From: Nitrospira sp.
Lineage (GTDB): Bacteria; Nitrospirota; Nitrospiria; Nitrospirales; Nitrospiraceae
Length of the DNA stretch: 64,000 nt
Assembly: GCA_016873455.1 (NCBI GenBank)
Contig: VGXE01000003.1
Span: 1-64,000, forward strand
Direction of reading: 5' to 3'
Position numbers and translations under genes: made by a program. This document shows, piece after piece, positions 51,349 to 58,636 of the stretch (position 1 is the first letter of the stretch; each line of letters starts with the position of its first letter). The notes below the pieces were generated by a model, which was not told the origin of the DNA, ran no database searches, and saw only the letters and a program-made list of their open reading frames with translations.

Positions 51349-52182
51349 ATAGTACGGCGATTCGGAGTCGGGATGGTCATCGCGGCGGTCATGCTTGCCG
51401 GAATGGGCTGTGCGCTGATGGCACCGAAAGGTGTACTGCCGCTCAAGCAGGTTACTGTGGAGGAGTTGACGGAGTTGCTGCGCCAGAGAGAAGCCGCCAT
51501 TCAGTCGATGAAAGGGTTATTCAGCGCTAAGGTGCGGGGTGGGGTGATTCCCATCGCATCCCGCCTTGAGGGCACGGTGTACTATCGCCGCCCGAATGCA
51601 TTGCGTCTCAGGGGGTTTAGTCCCCTCGGGGGTGAGCTGTTTGAATTTGTTCAATCTGATGATCTGTACAAACTCAGGCTGCCGACCATGGGGCGTGTGC
51701 TATTTGGGCGGGAATCCGAGATGGAGGAGATGGGCAAGCTTGCGCGTCCGTTTCAGTTGAGTGTCTGGGCGGTGAATGGGGTGTTAGGGGCCAGTACGCT
51801 CGGTATCGGAGAAACCGTCAAGCTGGCGGAGGATGGAGACCGTTATCGGTTGGATGTATATGCAGCCCCGAATAGGGCTGCACATGAACGAGTGTTGATG
51901 CGCCGCATGTGGTTTGATCGGCGAACATTGCTGGTGATTCAGGAAGACCGGTTACGGGAAGATGGTGACGTCGATGCGACCATTCGCTATGAAGATTTCC
52001 GGTCGCTCGACAATCAGACCGGTAAATCTTTGCAAGGCAACTCTGCTGCGGCGTCCCTCTTGATCCGTCCATTTAAGATTTCCCTTGAGGATGGGAGAGG
52101 GGCTGGAAGCGTCCAGGTTCTATTCCACGAGATGCTGCCGAACCAACCGATAAAAACTGAAGAGTTAGGTCAGATATCGTAG
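51349..52182 (+). CDS. Outer-membrane lipoprotein, LolB/DUF4292-like
   Basis: This protein (about 277 residues) has an arginine-rich start and a hydrophobic stretch (MVIAAVMLAGMGC), with Cys about residue 21 in a weak lipobox. The body is an unclosed beta-barrel of the LolB type: GLFSAKVRGGVIPIASRLEG, LRLRGFSPLGGELFEFVQSD and LVIQEDRLREDGDVDATIRY. It may carry lipid or lipoprotein at the outer membrane. The best ribosome binding site (AGAGAGGAG) lies 8 nt before an ATA at 51349. The canonical alternatives are an ATG at 51283 with no site and an ATG at 51373 with no positively charged n-region. Confidence 0.6.
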   Translation: MVRRFGVGMVIAAVMLAGMGCALMAPKGVLPLKQVTVEELTELLRQREAAIQSMKGLFSAKVRGGVIPIASRLEGTVYYRRPNALRLRGFSPLGGELFEFVQSDDLYKLRLPTMGRVLFGRESEMEEMGKLARPFQLSVWAVNGVLGASTLGIGETVKLAEDGDRYRLDVYAAPNRAAHERVLMRRMWFDRRTLLVIQEDRLREDGDVDATIRYEDFRSLDNQTGKSLQGNSAAASLLIRPFKISLEDGRGAGSVQVLFHEMLPNQPIKTEELGQIS

Positions 52183-52226
52183 GCAGAGCCTTGTAATTAC
52201 AGTAGAAGATCAGGTCGTGAAGTTGT

Positions 52227-53033
52227 ATGAAAATTCTCGGGATTGAGACGGCCACCTCATGGCAAAGTGTCGCGCTTCTTGACGGCAATCGGATCCTTGG
52301 TCGCCAAGATCAGGACGCGAGTGGCGCTCATGGGACGCTGCTGTTGCCGGCAATTGACCGGCTGCTCAAGGATGCGCAATTGCGGCTTCGCGATCTTGAT
52401 GGGCTGGCCTGTTCAGCGGGGCCTGGTTCGTTTACCGGGATTCGTGTCGGGTTGGCGACCTGTCTTGGATTGCGCGCGGCAACGGGTATTCCGCTTATGC
52501 TAATTCCAACATTGGAAGCACTGGCCTGGGATGTGACTGCGTCGGGGCTGCCCCTCTGTCCGATTGTGACAAGCCGCAAGGGGGAAGTCTATTGGGCGGT
52601 GTTTCGACGGACAGGGGACCATCAATTGCACCGCATGCTTTCGGAGTGCGTGGGGTCACCCGCCGGCTTGGCACGGAGTCTGACCGAGGACACGCTAGTA
52701 TTTGGTGACGGGTGGTCTGCGATGGAATCAGAGATTCGTGCCGCGCTGTCTGTGTCTGTCACGGTGATTGCAGGTCCCCCGGAGGTCAAACCCTCGGCAG
52801 TGGCGGTCGCAGTCTTGGGGGCGCAGCGCTTCCGCAGGGGGGAGGTTACTGGTGACCGAGTGGAGCCTTTGTATGTGCAGCGGGCAGAGGCGGAACTTCA
52901 ATACGCTCGGTCTGGGGGGGTGTCACCGGTGAGGCGTCGTCAAGAACGGGTGACGAAAAAAATTGCTGACCGGCTGGCGAGGGGGCGTCAACGACAGCAG
53001 TCTCCAGCTCAACCGAGGAAGAAACATGACTGA
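52227..53033 (+). CDS. tsaB: tRNA threonylcarbamoyladenosine protein TsaB
   Basis: This 268-residue protein of the ASKHA fold opens ILGIETATSWQSVALLDGNR. It has LLPAIDRLLKDAQLRLRDLD, GLACSAGPGSFTGIRVGLAT and PIVTSRKGEVYWAVF, all TsaB signatures. It is a scaffold with TsaD and TsaE for making t6A37 in tRNAs reading ANN codons. The last 40 residues are an unusual arginine- and lysine-rich tail. It overlaps rimI by 8 bp. tsaD is at the right edge; tsaE is not in the window. Confidence 0.93.
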   Translation: MKILGIETATSWQSVALLDGNRILGRQDQDASGAHGTLLLPAIDRLLKDAQLRLRDLDGLACSAGPGSFTGIRVGLATCLGLRAATGIPLMLIPTLEALAWDVTASGLPLCPIVTSRKGEVYWAVFRRTGDHQLHRMLSECVGSPAGLARSLTEDTLVFGDGWSAMESEIRAALSVSVTVIAGPPEVKPSAVAVAVLGAQRFRRGEVTGDRVEPLYVQRAEAELQYARSGGVSPVRRRQERVTKKIADRLARGRQRQQSPAQPRKKHD

Positions 53034-53565
53034 GGCTCCCTTCCGGATCGTACCAGCCACAGCCGATATGCTAACGGACATTATGCAATTAGAAGAAGCT
53101 TGCTTCTCGGCCCCGTGGACGCGCAAAATGATGGAGGCAGAACTGACCGGTAATCAGTTTGCCCACGTTCGCGTCGCAGTGGGATGCGAAGAGGGAAAGA
53201 CCGCTGAGTCTCTGATTGGTTATCACTGTTTTTGGATTGTGTTTGAAGAGCTTCGTTTGATGAATCTAGCCGTGCGGCCATCGATGCGTCGGGGAGGAAT
53301 CGGACAGGCGCTCGCGCTCGAGGCAGTTCGTATTGGTGTAGGACTGGCTGCGAGCCGAGCAGTGTTGGAGGTGCGCGCTTCGAATGAAGCGGCGCAGGGT
53401 TTGTATCGGAAACTGGGTTTTGTGCCGATCAGCACTCGCCGCCAGTATTACACGAATCCTATTGAAGATGCCGTGATTATGGAGTTGGTTCCTCTTGTCG
53501 TGTCGGTGAATGCGCAGGCTTCCCGTGTGTTTCCGACAGGAGGTGGTTCGGTCTCAGCACACTAA
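53026..53565 (+). CDS. rimI: Ribosomal-protein alanine N-acetyltransferase RimI
   Basis: This 179-residue GNAT protein has IMQLEEACFSAPWTRKMMEA at the start and NLAVRPSMRRGGIGQALALE, the acetyl-CoA-binding motif A. A closing AAQGLYRKLGFVPISTRRQY follows, typical of RimI. It acetylates the N-terminus of ribosomal protein S18 and others. The ATG at 53026 has GAGGAAG 4 nt before it. It is coupled to tsaB, as in many bacteria. Confidence 0.93.
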   Translation: MTEAPFRIVPATADMLTDIMQLEEACFSAPWTRKMMEAELTGNQFAHVRVAVGCEEGKTAESLIGYHCFWIVFEELRLMNLAVRPSMRRGGIGQALALEAVRIGVGLAASRAVLEVRASNEAAQGLYRKLGFVPISTRRQYYTNPIEDAVIMELVPLVVSVNAQASRVFPTGGGSVSAH

Positions 53566-53585
53566 CCTAATCCAGGAGGTGTCGC

Positions 53586-53828
53586 ATGTTGACGGATGAC
53601 GCAATTCTCGAACAACTTCGTCTTTCGAGCTCGGAATTTCGCGAGCTGGAAAATTCGCACCATCGGTTAGATCTTGAACTGAATGAATTGCAAAGGCGCC
53701 ATGTTCTGACTCCGGCCGAAGAACTTGAAAAAAGACGCATGCAGAAAGAAAAATTGGCCAAGAAGGACAAGCTGGCGGAACTGATTCGCCTGTATCGGGA
53801 ACACGGGCTGCAACCTGCTGCGCATTGA
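53586..53828 (+). CDS. DUF465/YdcH-like small helical protein
   Basis: This 80-residue protein is a helical hairpin: FRELENSHHRLDLELNELQR, the turn RHVLTPAEELEKR and MQKEKLAKKDKLAELIRLYR. This is the DUF465/YdcH pattern, in which the second helix begins with KKxKLxxKDx-type residues. The function is unknown. AGGAGG lies 6 nt before the ATG. It is followed by the tatC hairpin. Confidence 0.85.
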   Translation: MLTDDAILEQLRLSSSEFRELENSHHRLDLELNELQRRHVLTPAEELEKRRMQKEKLAKKDKLAELIRLYREHGLQPAAH

Positions 53829-53835
53829 GGGAGCC

Positions 53836-53866
53836 GGTCCGCCACCGGCAGAGCCGGCGGCGGACC
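53836..53866 (+). promoter_or_regulatory. GC-rich hairpin directly before tatC
   Basis: A 14-bp stem with one A-C mismatch and a 3-nt AGA loop (53836-53849 and 53853-53866) ends 7 nt before the tatC ATG. There is no other Shine-Dalgarno candidate between it and the start, so it occupies the place where the ribosome binding site would be. It may attenuate translation or mark an mRNA end. Confidence 0.55.
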
Positions 53867-53873
53867 GCTTGCC

Positions 53874-54650
53874 ATGGATAAGATTATCAATCCGCTTGCC
53901 GCGCATATTCAAACCGTCAAGCGCCGATTGATTCTCATCGGGTGTACCATCCTGGGCTCGTTAATCCTCACCTTCTCATTTGCTTCAGATATGGTGGCAT
54001 GGCTAAACCGCCCCTTCCAGAATCAGCTGGTGTTCTACGGGCCGACTGAAGCGTTATTTGCCTCGATCAAAGTGTCATTGCTGGCGGCGGTGATCCTGAG
54101 TCTGCCCGTCGTCTTTTATCAGTTTTGGAAATTTGTCGAGCCGGCTCTCATGCCGCAGGAACAGCGATGGGCCATTCCACTGTTTTGTCTGGCCGGCGGT
54201 CTCTTTGCGCTGGGTCTGGTGTTTTGCAATCTTGTGATTCTTCCACTTGTGATCGATTTTTTTGTGAGTTTCGGATTGGACCGGGATGTGACGCCGCAGT
54301 TGAGCGTCGGCACGTACATCGATTTTAACGTAAAGTTCCTGCTGGTCTTCGGTTGTGCGTTTGAGCTGCCGCTGGTCATGACGCTCCTCGCGGCGACAGG
54401 GGCGGTCTCAGCACGAGGCTTCGCGCAGTACCGAAAGCATGCTATCTTGTCCAGTCTCATTCTCTCGGCGATTGTGACCCCGGATGCGACGCTGTTTACC
54501 ATGATGCTGATGGCGGTGCCATTGATGGTGCTGTATGAAGTCGGTATTCTCGGCGCCCGGCTATTTGGTCGTAGCCGGAATGATGGCCCCATCGATCTAC
54601 CGCTTGATCCTGATCTGCCGATGGGAACAGCAGGGAATCGAGTGAGATGA
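53874..54650 (+). CDS. tatC: Sec-independent protein translocase TatC
   Basis: This 258-residue protein has six membrane segments. It has the TatC features PLAAHIQTVKRRLI at the start, YGPTEALFASIKVSLLAAV and LPVVFYQFWKFVEPALMPQE with the conserved acidic residue. The later helices with FELPLVMTLLAATGAVSARG and ILSSLILSAIVTPDATLF are also present. TatC binds twin-arginine signal peptides and forms the export core. No tatA or tatB is beside it. The start is set by the frame; the hairpin sits where a ribosome site should be. It overlaps the next gene by 4 bp. Confidence 0.94.
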   Translation: MDKIINPLAAHIQTVKRRLILIGCTILGSLILTFSFASDMVAWLNRPFQNQLVFYGPTEALFASIKVSLLAAVILSLPVVFYQFWKFVEPALMPQEQRWAIPLFCLAGGLFALGLVFCNLVILPLVIDFFVSFGLDRDVTPQLSVGTYIDFNVKFLLVFGCAFELPLVMTLLAATGAVSARGFAQYRKHAILSSLILSAIVTPDATLFTMMLMAVPLMVLYEVGILGARLFGRSRNDGPIDLPLDPDLPMGTAGNRVR

Positions 54651-55687
54651 GCGCGGCAGACTTGAACGTGTCGAGAGTAAGAATCTGTGTTGGGATGCTG
54701 CTGTTTGTGAGTGTTGCCGCCGTTGGCGCGCATGCGGAGGGACCGCCGGCTGGAGCGTTTGATCAATCGGCCACCAGCGTCCAGGCCTTGGCAACCGGAG
54801 GAAATGGGGCAGTGTATGCAGGGTCTTTCGGTCATGGGCTTTTTCGCTCACTAGATCGTGGTGGAATCTGGGAACCGGTGGGGAACGGCATCACGGATCC
54901 GTATATTTTGAGCGTGACTGTGACCACGGCAGGGATTGTGTATGTCGGCACCTTTCGTGGTGGAATATTCCGTTCGCGCGACGAAGGCAAGACGTGGCAG
55001 CCGGTGAACGCAGGCCTGAAGCGCTTGGAAGTCAAGGCCCTCATGGCGGTGGATGAGGAGTTGTATGCGGGGACCGGCGATGGTGTCTATCGGCTGCATG
55101 GGTCCGAGGATCGGTGGGCGGTTGTCACTACGGGACTGGACGACGTCCTCGTGCATGCCTTGGCGCGCTCTTCGGACGGGACCTTGTATGCCGGAACGTC
55201 CGGCAAGGGCATTCTGCGATTCAAGCGCAATTCATCCGGCTGGGTACGTCTGCAGGCGGGATTGAAGAATCATGAAGGGATGATCGAAAATTTCATCCGG
55301 GTGATCGTCGTGGATCAGGAACAGGGGATTATGGCAGGCACGTTCGATGGCGGAGTATTTCACAGCGCGGACGGCGGTCAGACATGGCGAGGAATCAGCC
55401 GGGCATTGCCGAACGATTCCATTCGCGGAATCGCACTGGTTGACCATGGCGTAATCGTCGCCACGGGGAATGGCATTTTCAAGACTGTGGACAAGGGCAA
55501 ACAATGGGTGCCAGTCAACAAGGGTCTGACGAGCCCATCGGTCCAGTCCTTAATCGCGTCCGGAGACGGACGCTATTATGCGGGGACCAGCGCTGGTGTC
55601 TTCCGCAGCGACGATGGACTGACCTGGATGGCTGTCAATCAAGGGCTTGAGGTGGGTATGGCGCCGCCACCGTTTCTCTTTCGATAA
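54647..55687 (+). CDS. Exported YCF48/BNR-type beta-propeller protein
   Basis: This 346-residue protein has a signal peptide (about residues 10-30, VRICVGMLLFVSVAAVGAHA). Repeated blade units follow: VYAGSFGHGLFRSLDRGGIW, VYVGTFRGGIFRSRDEGKTW, VFHSADGGQTWRGIS and GIFKTVDKGKQWVPVNKGLT. These follow the SxDxGxxW Asp-box pattern of BNR/YCF48/sortilin-type propellers. It is probably a periplasmic assembly or binding protein. It is coupled to tatC by a 4-bp overlap. Confidence 0.88.
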   Translation: MSAADLNVSRVRICVGMLLFVSVAAVGAHAEGPPAGAFDQSATSVQALATGGNGAVYAGSFGHGLFRSLDRGGIWEPVGNGITDPYILSVTVTTAGIVYVGTFRGGIFRSRDEGKTWQPVNAGLKRLEVKALMAVDEELYAGTGDGVYRLHGSEDRWAVVTTGLDDVLVHALARSSDGTLYAGTSGKGILRFKRNSSGWVRLQAGLKNHEGMIENFIRVIVVDQEQGIMAGTFDGGVFHSADGGQTWRGISRALPNDSIRGIALVDHGVIVATGNGIFKTVDKGKQWVPVNKGLTSPSVQSLIASGDGRYYAGTSAGVFRSDDGLTWMAVNQGLEVGMAPPPFLFR

Positions 55688-55714
55688 GACAGTTAACGCG
55701 AAAGGATCGATATC

Positions 55715-56224
55715 ATGGCCGATATGACGGGAACAACTCAGGCAAGAATTGCCGTAGCTAGCAAAGGGGTGTCGATAGGGGAGATCGTGATCAGGTTTTT
55801 CCCCGATGTGGCGCCTGGCCACGTCAAGAACTTTGTGAAGCTGTCTCAAGAGGGGTTTTACAATGGCACGACTTTTCACCGGATCATCCCCGGGTTCATG
55901 ATTCAAGGTGGGGACCCCAATAGCAAGAACCCTGATCGATCGATGCACGGCATGGGTGGCCCAGGGTACAAGATCAAAGCCGAGTTCAACAGTAAGCCGC
56001 ACACGCGTGGCATCGTCTCGATGGCCCGATCCAACGATCCGGACAGTGCCGGGTCACAGTTTTTTATCTGTGTGGCGGATGCCAACTTTTTGGATTGGCA
56101 ATACACGGTATTCGGCGAAGTCATTCATGGGATGGATGTGGCGGACAAGGTTGTGAGCATGAAACGGGATGGCCGGGACAATCCCCTGGAACGTGTCGAA
56201 ATGACTGTCACCATCACGGAGTAA
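55715..56224 (+). CDS. Cyclophilin-type peptidyl-prolyl isomerase
   Basis: This 169-residue cyclophilin has GEIVIRFFPDVAPGHVKNFV and FYNGTTFHRIIPGFMIQGGD with the catalytic arginine. GIVSMARSNDPDSAGSQFFI and the tryptophan-containing DANFLDWQYTVFG are also present. It lacks a signal peptide, so it acts in the cytoplasm on proline bonds of folding proteins. AAAGGA lies 9 nt before the ATG. It is between the propeller gene and a lipoprotein gene. Confidence 0.96.
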   Translation: MADMTGTTQARIAVASKGVSIGEIVIRFFPDVAPGHVKNFVKLSQEGFYNGTTFHRIIPGFMIQGGDPNSKNPDRSMHGMGGPGYKIKAEFNSKPHTRGIVSMARSNDPDSAGSQFFICVADANFLDWQYTVFGEVIHGMDVADKVVSMKRDGRDNPLERVEMTVTITE

Positions 56225-56252
56225 GTGTTGAGTAATGAGGCGTGAGCGTCAC

Positions 56253-56981
56253 ATGAAACAATGTTCCCAGTGGAGTAAGTCTCGTGTTGCCGTAGCACTC
56301 AGCACCGGACTCTCAGCACTGATCTTGTTGGCCGGCTGTGCCATTCCGCACGTTCCATCACGTGTTGTCTATGAAGATCCGGTCAACTATGTGCGGCTGG
56401 AAGAGGATAAGACGGTGTTGCCGGAATGGCCGCAAGGCCATTTTTCCCATCCCGCAGTGTTAGAGAAGGAGAGAATTCGGACGATCTTGTCGAGCCTCAA
56501 AGTTCAAGAGCATCGCGTTACGCCGCAACGGTGGCTTCAAGGCGATGCGCCGCTCGTTCCAGTCTTTACAGAGGATGATTTAGCGCTCTTGTCGGTTCAG
56601 TTGGCGAATGGTCTGGCTCAGGCCCAATACAACGAGCGGGTAACATTTTATTTGAGTCAGCCGCTCACCTTTATGCGGCGGACAATTACATCCGGCGGGA
56701 TGTATGTGAAGGAGAATGAGCTGCATCTCCTGTTAGGGAATTGGCGGATCATCTACGGGGTTCCCGCCTATGGGATGATTTACGACCGGCGGTATCCGAT
56801 GCGACCGACCGCGGCGAAGGGGTTCAATCTCTTCTTTGATCCGGCTGATGCCATCATCGCCCAGGAAGGCAGTTTTATCGACGATCTCTTTGCCAATACA
56901 CGAGATGAATTGGTGATCGATTTGAACAAGATCGGGGGAACAGGTCCTGTACCAAACTCCCGCACCCCCAATGTCTTTTAG
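56253..56981 (+). CDS. Exported lipoprotein of unknown function
   Basis: This 242-residue protein has a signal peptide and clear lipobox LLAGC (Cys about residue 29). The body includes YEDPVNYVRLEEDKTVLPEW, VTFYLSQPLTFMRRTITSGG and LGNWRIIYGVPAYGMIYDRR, beta-rich in the second half. I do not recognise the family. The ATG at 56253 begins the signal; an ATG at 56235 gives six more residues. It follows the cyclophilin by 28 nt. Confidence 0.65.
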   Translation: MKQCSQWSKSRVAVALSTGLSALILLAGCAIPHVPSRVVYEDPVNYVRLEEDKTVLPEWPQGHFSHPAVLEKERIRTILSSLKVQEHRVTPQRWLQGDAPLVPVFTEDDLALLSVQLANGLAQAQYNERVTFYLSQPLTFMRRTITSGGMYVKENELHLLLGNWRIIYGVPAYGMIYDRRYPMRPTAAKGFNLFFDPADAIIAQEGSFIDDLFANTRDELVIDLNKIGGTGPVPNSRTPNVF

Positions 56982-57008
56982 ATCCGTGGCCAAGGTTGGA
57001 ACGCATAC

Positions 57009-58025
57009 TTACCGGTAGGCCGATCGCCGCCAATACATGCGCGGGACTTCCTTGACCGCTTCGAAGATCGTAGGCCAGCCAAGCTTACTGTGGCCGTGAA
57101 GACGGTCTCTGAAGCGGATCGGCAGCTCAGCGATCACCGCACCGGCTTGACAGGCCCGCCAGGCCATTTCCACTTGAAAAACATAGCCCTTTGCTTTGAC
57201 CGCAGGCAAGTTCATCTCCGCTAGCAATTCTCGGCGGAAGCAGCGAAATCCTCCGGTCCAATCATGAATGGTCGAACCGAGAAACATGCTGGCATAGGCG
57301 TTGCCCAATCGTGAGACCAGGCGCCTGCGTTGGTCCCAGTTTTCCGTTCCCCCGCCTGGAATATATCGGCTTCCGATGACCAAATCAGCAGTCGCGCTTC
57401 TGTGGACCATCCGAGGCAAGTCCCAAGTCGCATGGCTGAAATCGCAATCCATCTCAATAATCGACTGATAGTGGCGGGTGAGTGCCCACTGGAAGCCTGC
57501 GATATAGGCCGGTCCCAGACCTTGTTTTTTGGCCCGATGCAGGACATGCACCGAGGTGTGCTGCCGGCTGAGCTCGTCGGCGAGTTGTCCGGTGCCATCT
57601 GGTGAATTGTCGTCCACAACCAGGATATCGGTGGCGAGATAGGTTCGAATGGCATTGATCATGGCAGAGAGATTTTGCCGTTCATTATAGGTGGGTAAAA
57701 TAACCAGGCTCGATCGGTCGAAACAAAACGGGACGAGGGGAGTCAGATTACCGCTTAATGCATCTCGAACATAGCCGGGATAGGACGGGTCAGAAGGGGG
57801 CAGACTGCTCACGGCTATTTGGGCGCTATCGATCCCGTGGGCGATTAAGGCTTCGGCGAGCTCGAAGGTTCCCACAACAACGGCTTCGTCAGATTCCAAT
57901 GCTTCAGCATCGGGTATTTCAGCAGGGTCGGTGACGTGGTGATATCGGACGATGAGAGAGCCGTCCTCGCCTGAAATGGGCGAGGTGGACTCACGGGAAA
58001 GATTGAGGGTGAGGGTCGGAGACAT
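57009..58025 (-). CDS. GT2 glycosyltransferase, polyprenol-phosphate sugar synthase-like
   Basis: This 338-residue protein has a GT2 domain (about residues 105-330) with SLVILPTYNERQNLSAMINA and ILVVDDNSPDGTGQLADEL. HRAKKQGLGPAYIAGFQWAL, MDCDFSHATWDLPRMV and DWTGGFRCFRREL follow. This is the pattern of dolichyl-phosphate mannosyl/glucosyl transferases. It moves a sugar from a nucleotide donor to polyprenyl phosphate. The first 105 residues are a separate acidic/serine-rich domain that I do not recognise. There is no C-terminal membrane segment. It is convergent with the lipoprotein gene. Confidence 0.9.
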   Translation of the reverse strand: MSPTLTLNLSRESTSPISGEDGSLIVRYHHVTDPAEIPDAEALESDEAVVVGTFELAEALIAHGIDSAQIAVSSLPPSDPSYPGYVRDALSGNLTPLVPFCFDRSSLVILPTYNERQNLSAMINAIRTYLATDILVVDDNSPDGTGQLADELSRQHTSVHVLHRAKKQGLGPAYIAGFQWALTRHYQSIIEMDCDFSHATWDLPRMVHRSATADLVIGSRYIPGGGTENWDQRRRLVSRLGNAYASMFLGSTIHDWTGGFRCFRRELLAEMNLPAVKAKGYVFQVEMAWRACQAGAVIAELPIRFRDRLHGHSKLGWPTIFEAVKEVPRMYWRRSAYR

Positions 58026-58179
58026 AGGGGCCTATCCAATAGATCCAGACCATCTAATGGGGGTATTTGCTCAAGAATGTCAAGGCGGGATGCAAGCGTA
58101 GTTCTTCTCCAGGGACGTTCGTCCCACTGGCTCCGATGCAAAAACTGACAAATTATTATGCACATCCTCATGCCTGGGC

Positions 58180-58185
58180 TAGAAT
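58180..58185 (+). promoter_or_regulatory. -10 box 7 nt before the HicB-like ATG
   Basis: TAGAAT is followed by 7 nt and ATG at 58193 without a ribosome binding site, predicting a leaderless start. The matching -35 is weak. Confidence 0.4.
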
Positions 58186-58192
58186 CACTCGC

Positions 58193-58378
58193 ATGGAAGT
58201 CGCAACATATAATATCTGGCAAGATCAGGGACAGTGGCGCGGTTATCTGCGGGACTATCCTAACCAGCAAGTGCAGGGAGAGTCCTTTGAAGACTTGGAA
58301 ATCAAGTTGCGTCGTCTGCACCATGACCTGGCAGGCAGAAACACTTCTGTTGCCCTGGCGCCGCACCGGGCTGCGTAG
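58193..58378 (+). CDS. Orphan HicB-like (type II antitoxin-fold) small protein
   Basis: This 61-residue protein (MEVATYNIWQDQGQWRGYLR to NTSVALAPHRAA) shows the partial RNase H-like HicB pattern. A strand pair YNIWQDQGQWRGYLRDYPN is followed by the turn QVQGESFEDLEIKLRRLHHD. A HicA toxin would normally be next to it, but none is found within 250 bp on either side. It may be a lone regulator. Upstream in-frame ATGs (58136, 58067) exist, but the -10 box favours 58193. Confidence 0.5.
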   Translation: MEVATYNIWQDQGQWRGYLRDYPNQQVQGESFEDLEIKLRRLHHDLAGRNTSVALAPHRAA

Positions 58379-58443
58379 GACCGGTTGTTTCGTCCCCATG
58401 AAGCCGGTGCTGCAGGAGTGGTCTCTTTGCGCAAAAAGAGATT

Positions 58444-58454
58444 CCCCCCCCCCC
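58444..58454. repeat. Eleven-C homopolymer tract
   Basis: Eleven consecutive C lie in the gap before the 58637 flavoprotein gene. Just before them is a TCTCTTT/AAAGAGA hairpin (58422-58441). It is the longest mononucleotide run I noticed in the window and could slip in length. Confidence 0.8.
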
Positions 58455-58636
58455 TTGATGCTCGTCGCTTCTCGCGCATGACAGGTCCATCCGACTATGG
58501 AATGTCGCCTGTGCCAAACAACTGTGAGTACCTGCCTCGTCGCTCTTTGACAGTCAAAAACTGGCTGTGCTAGATTCGCCGCACCGTTGAGATCTCCATA
58601 CCTATCTTCACATATCTAATTCTGAGGAATAACCGT

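Noticed and set aside
58379-58636. Search for a HicA toxin or other small gene after the HicB-like gene
   Set aside because: The gap has no frame with a HicA-like pattern; it holds a hairpin, a C-run and the next gene's ribosome site.
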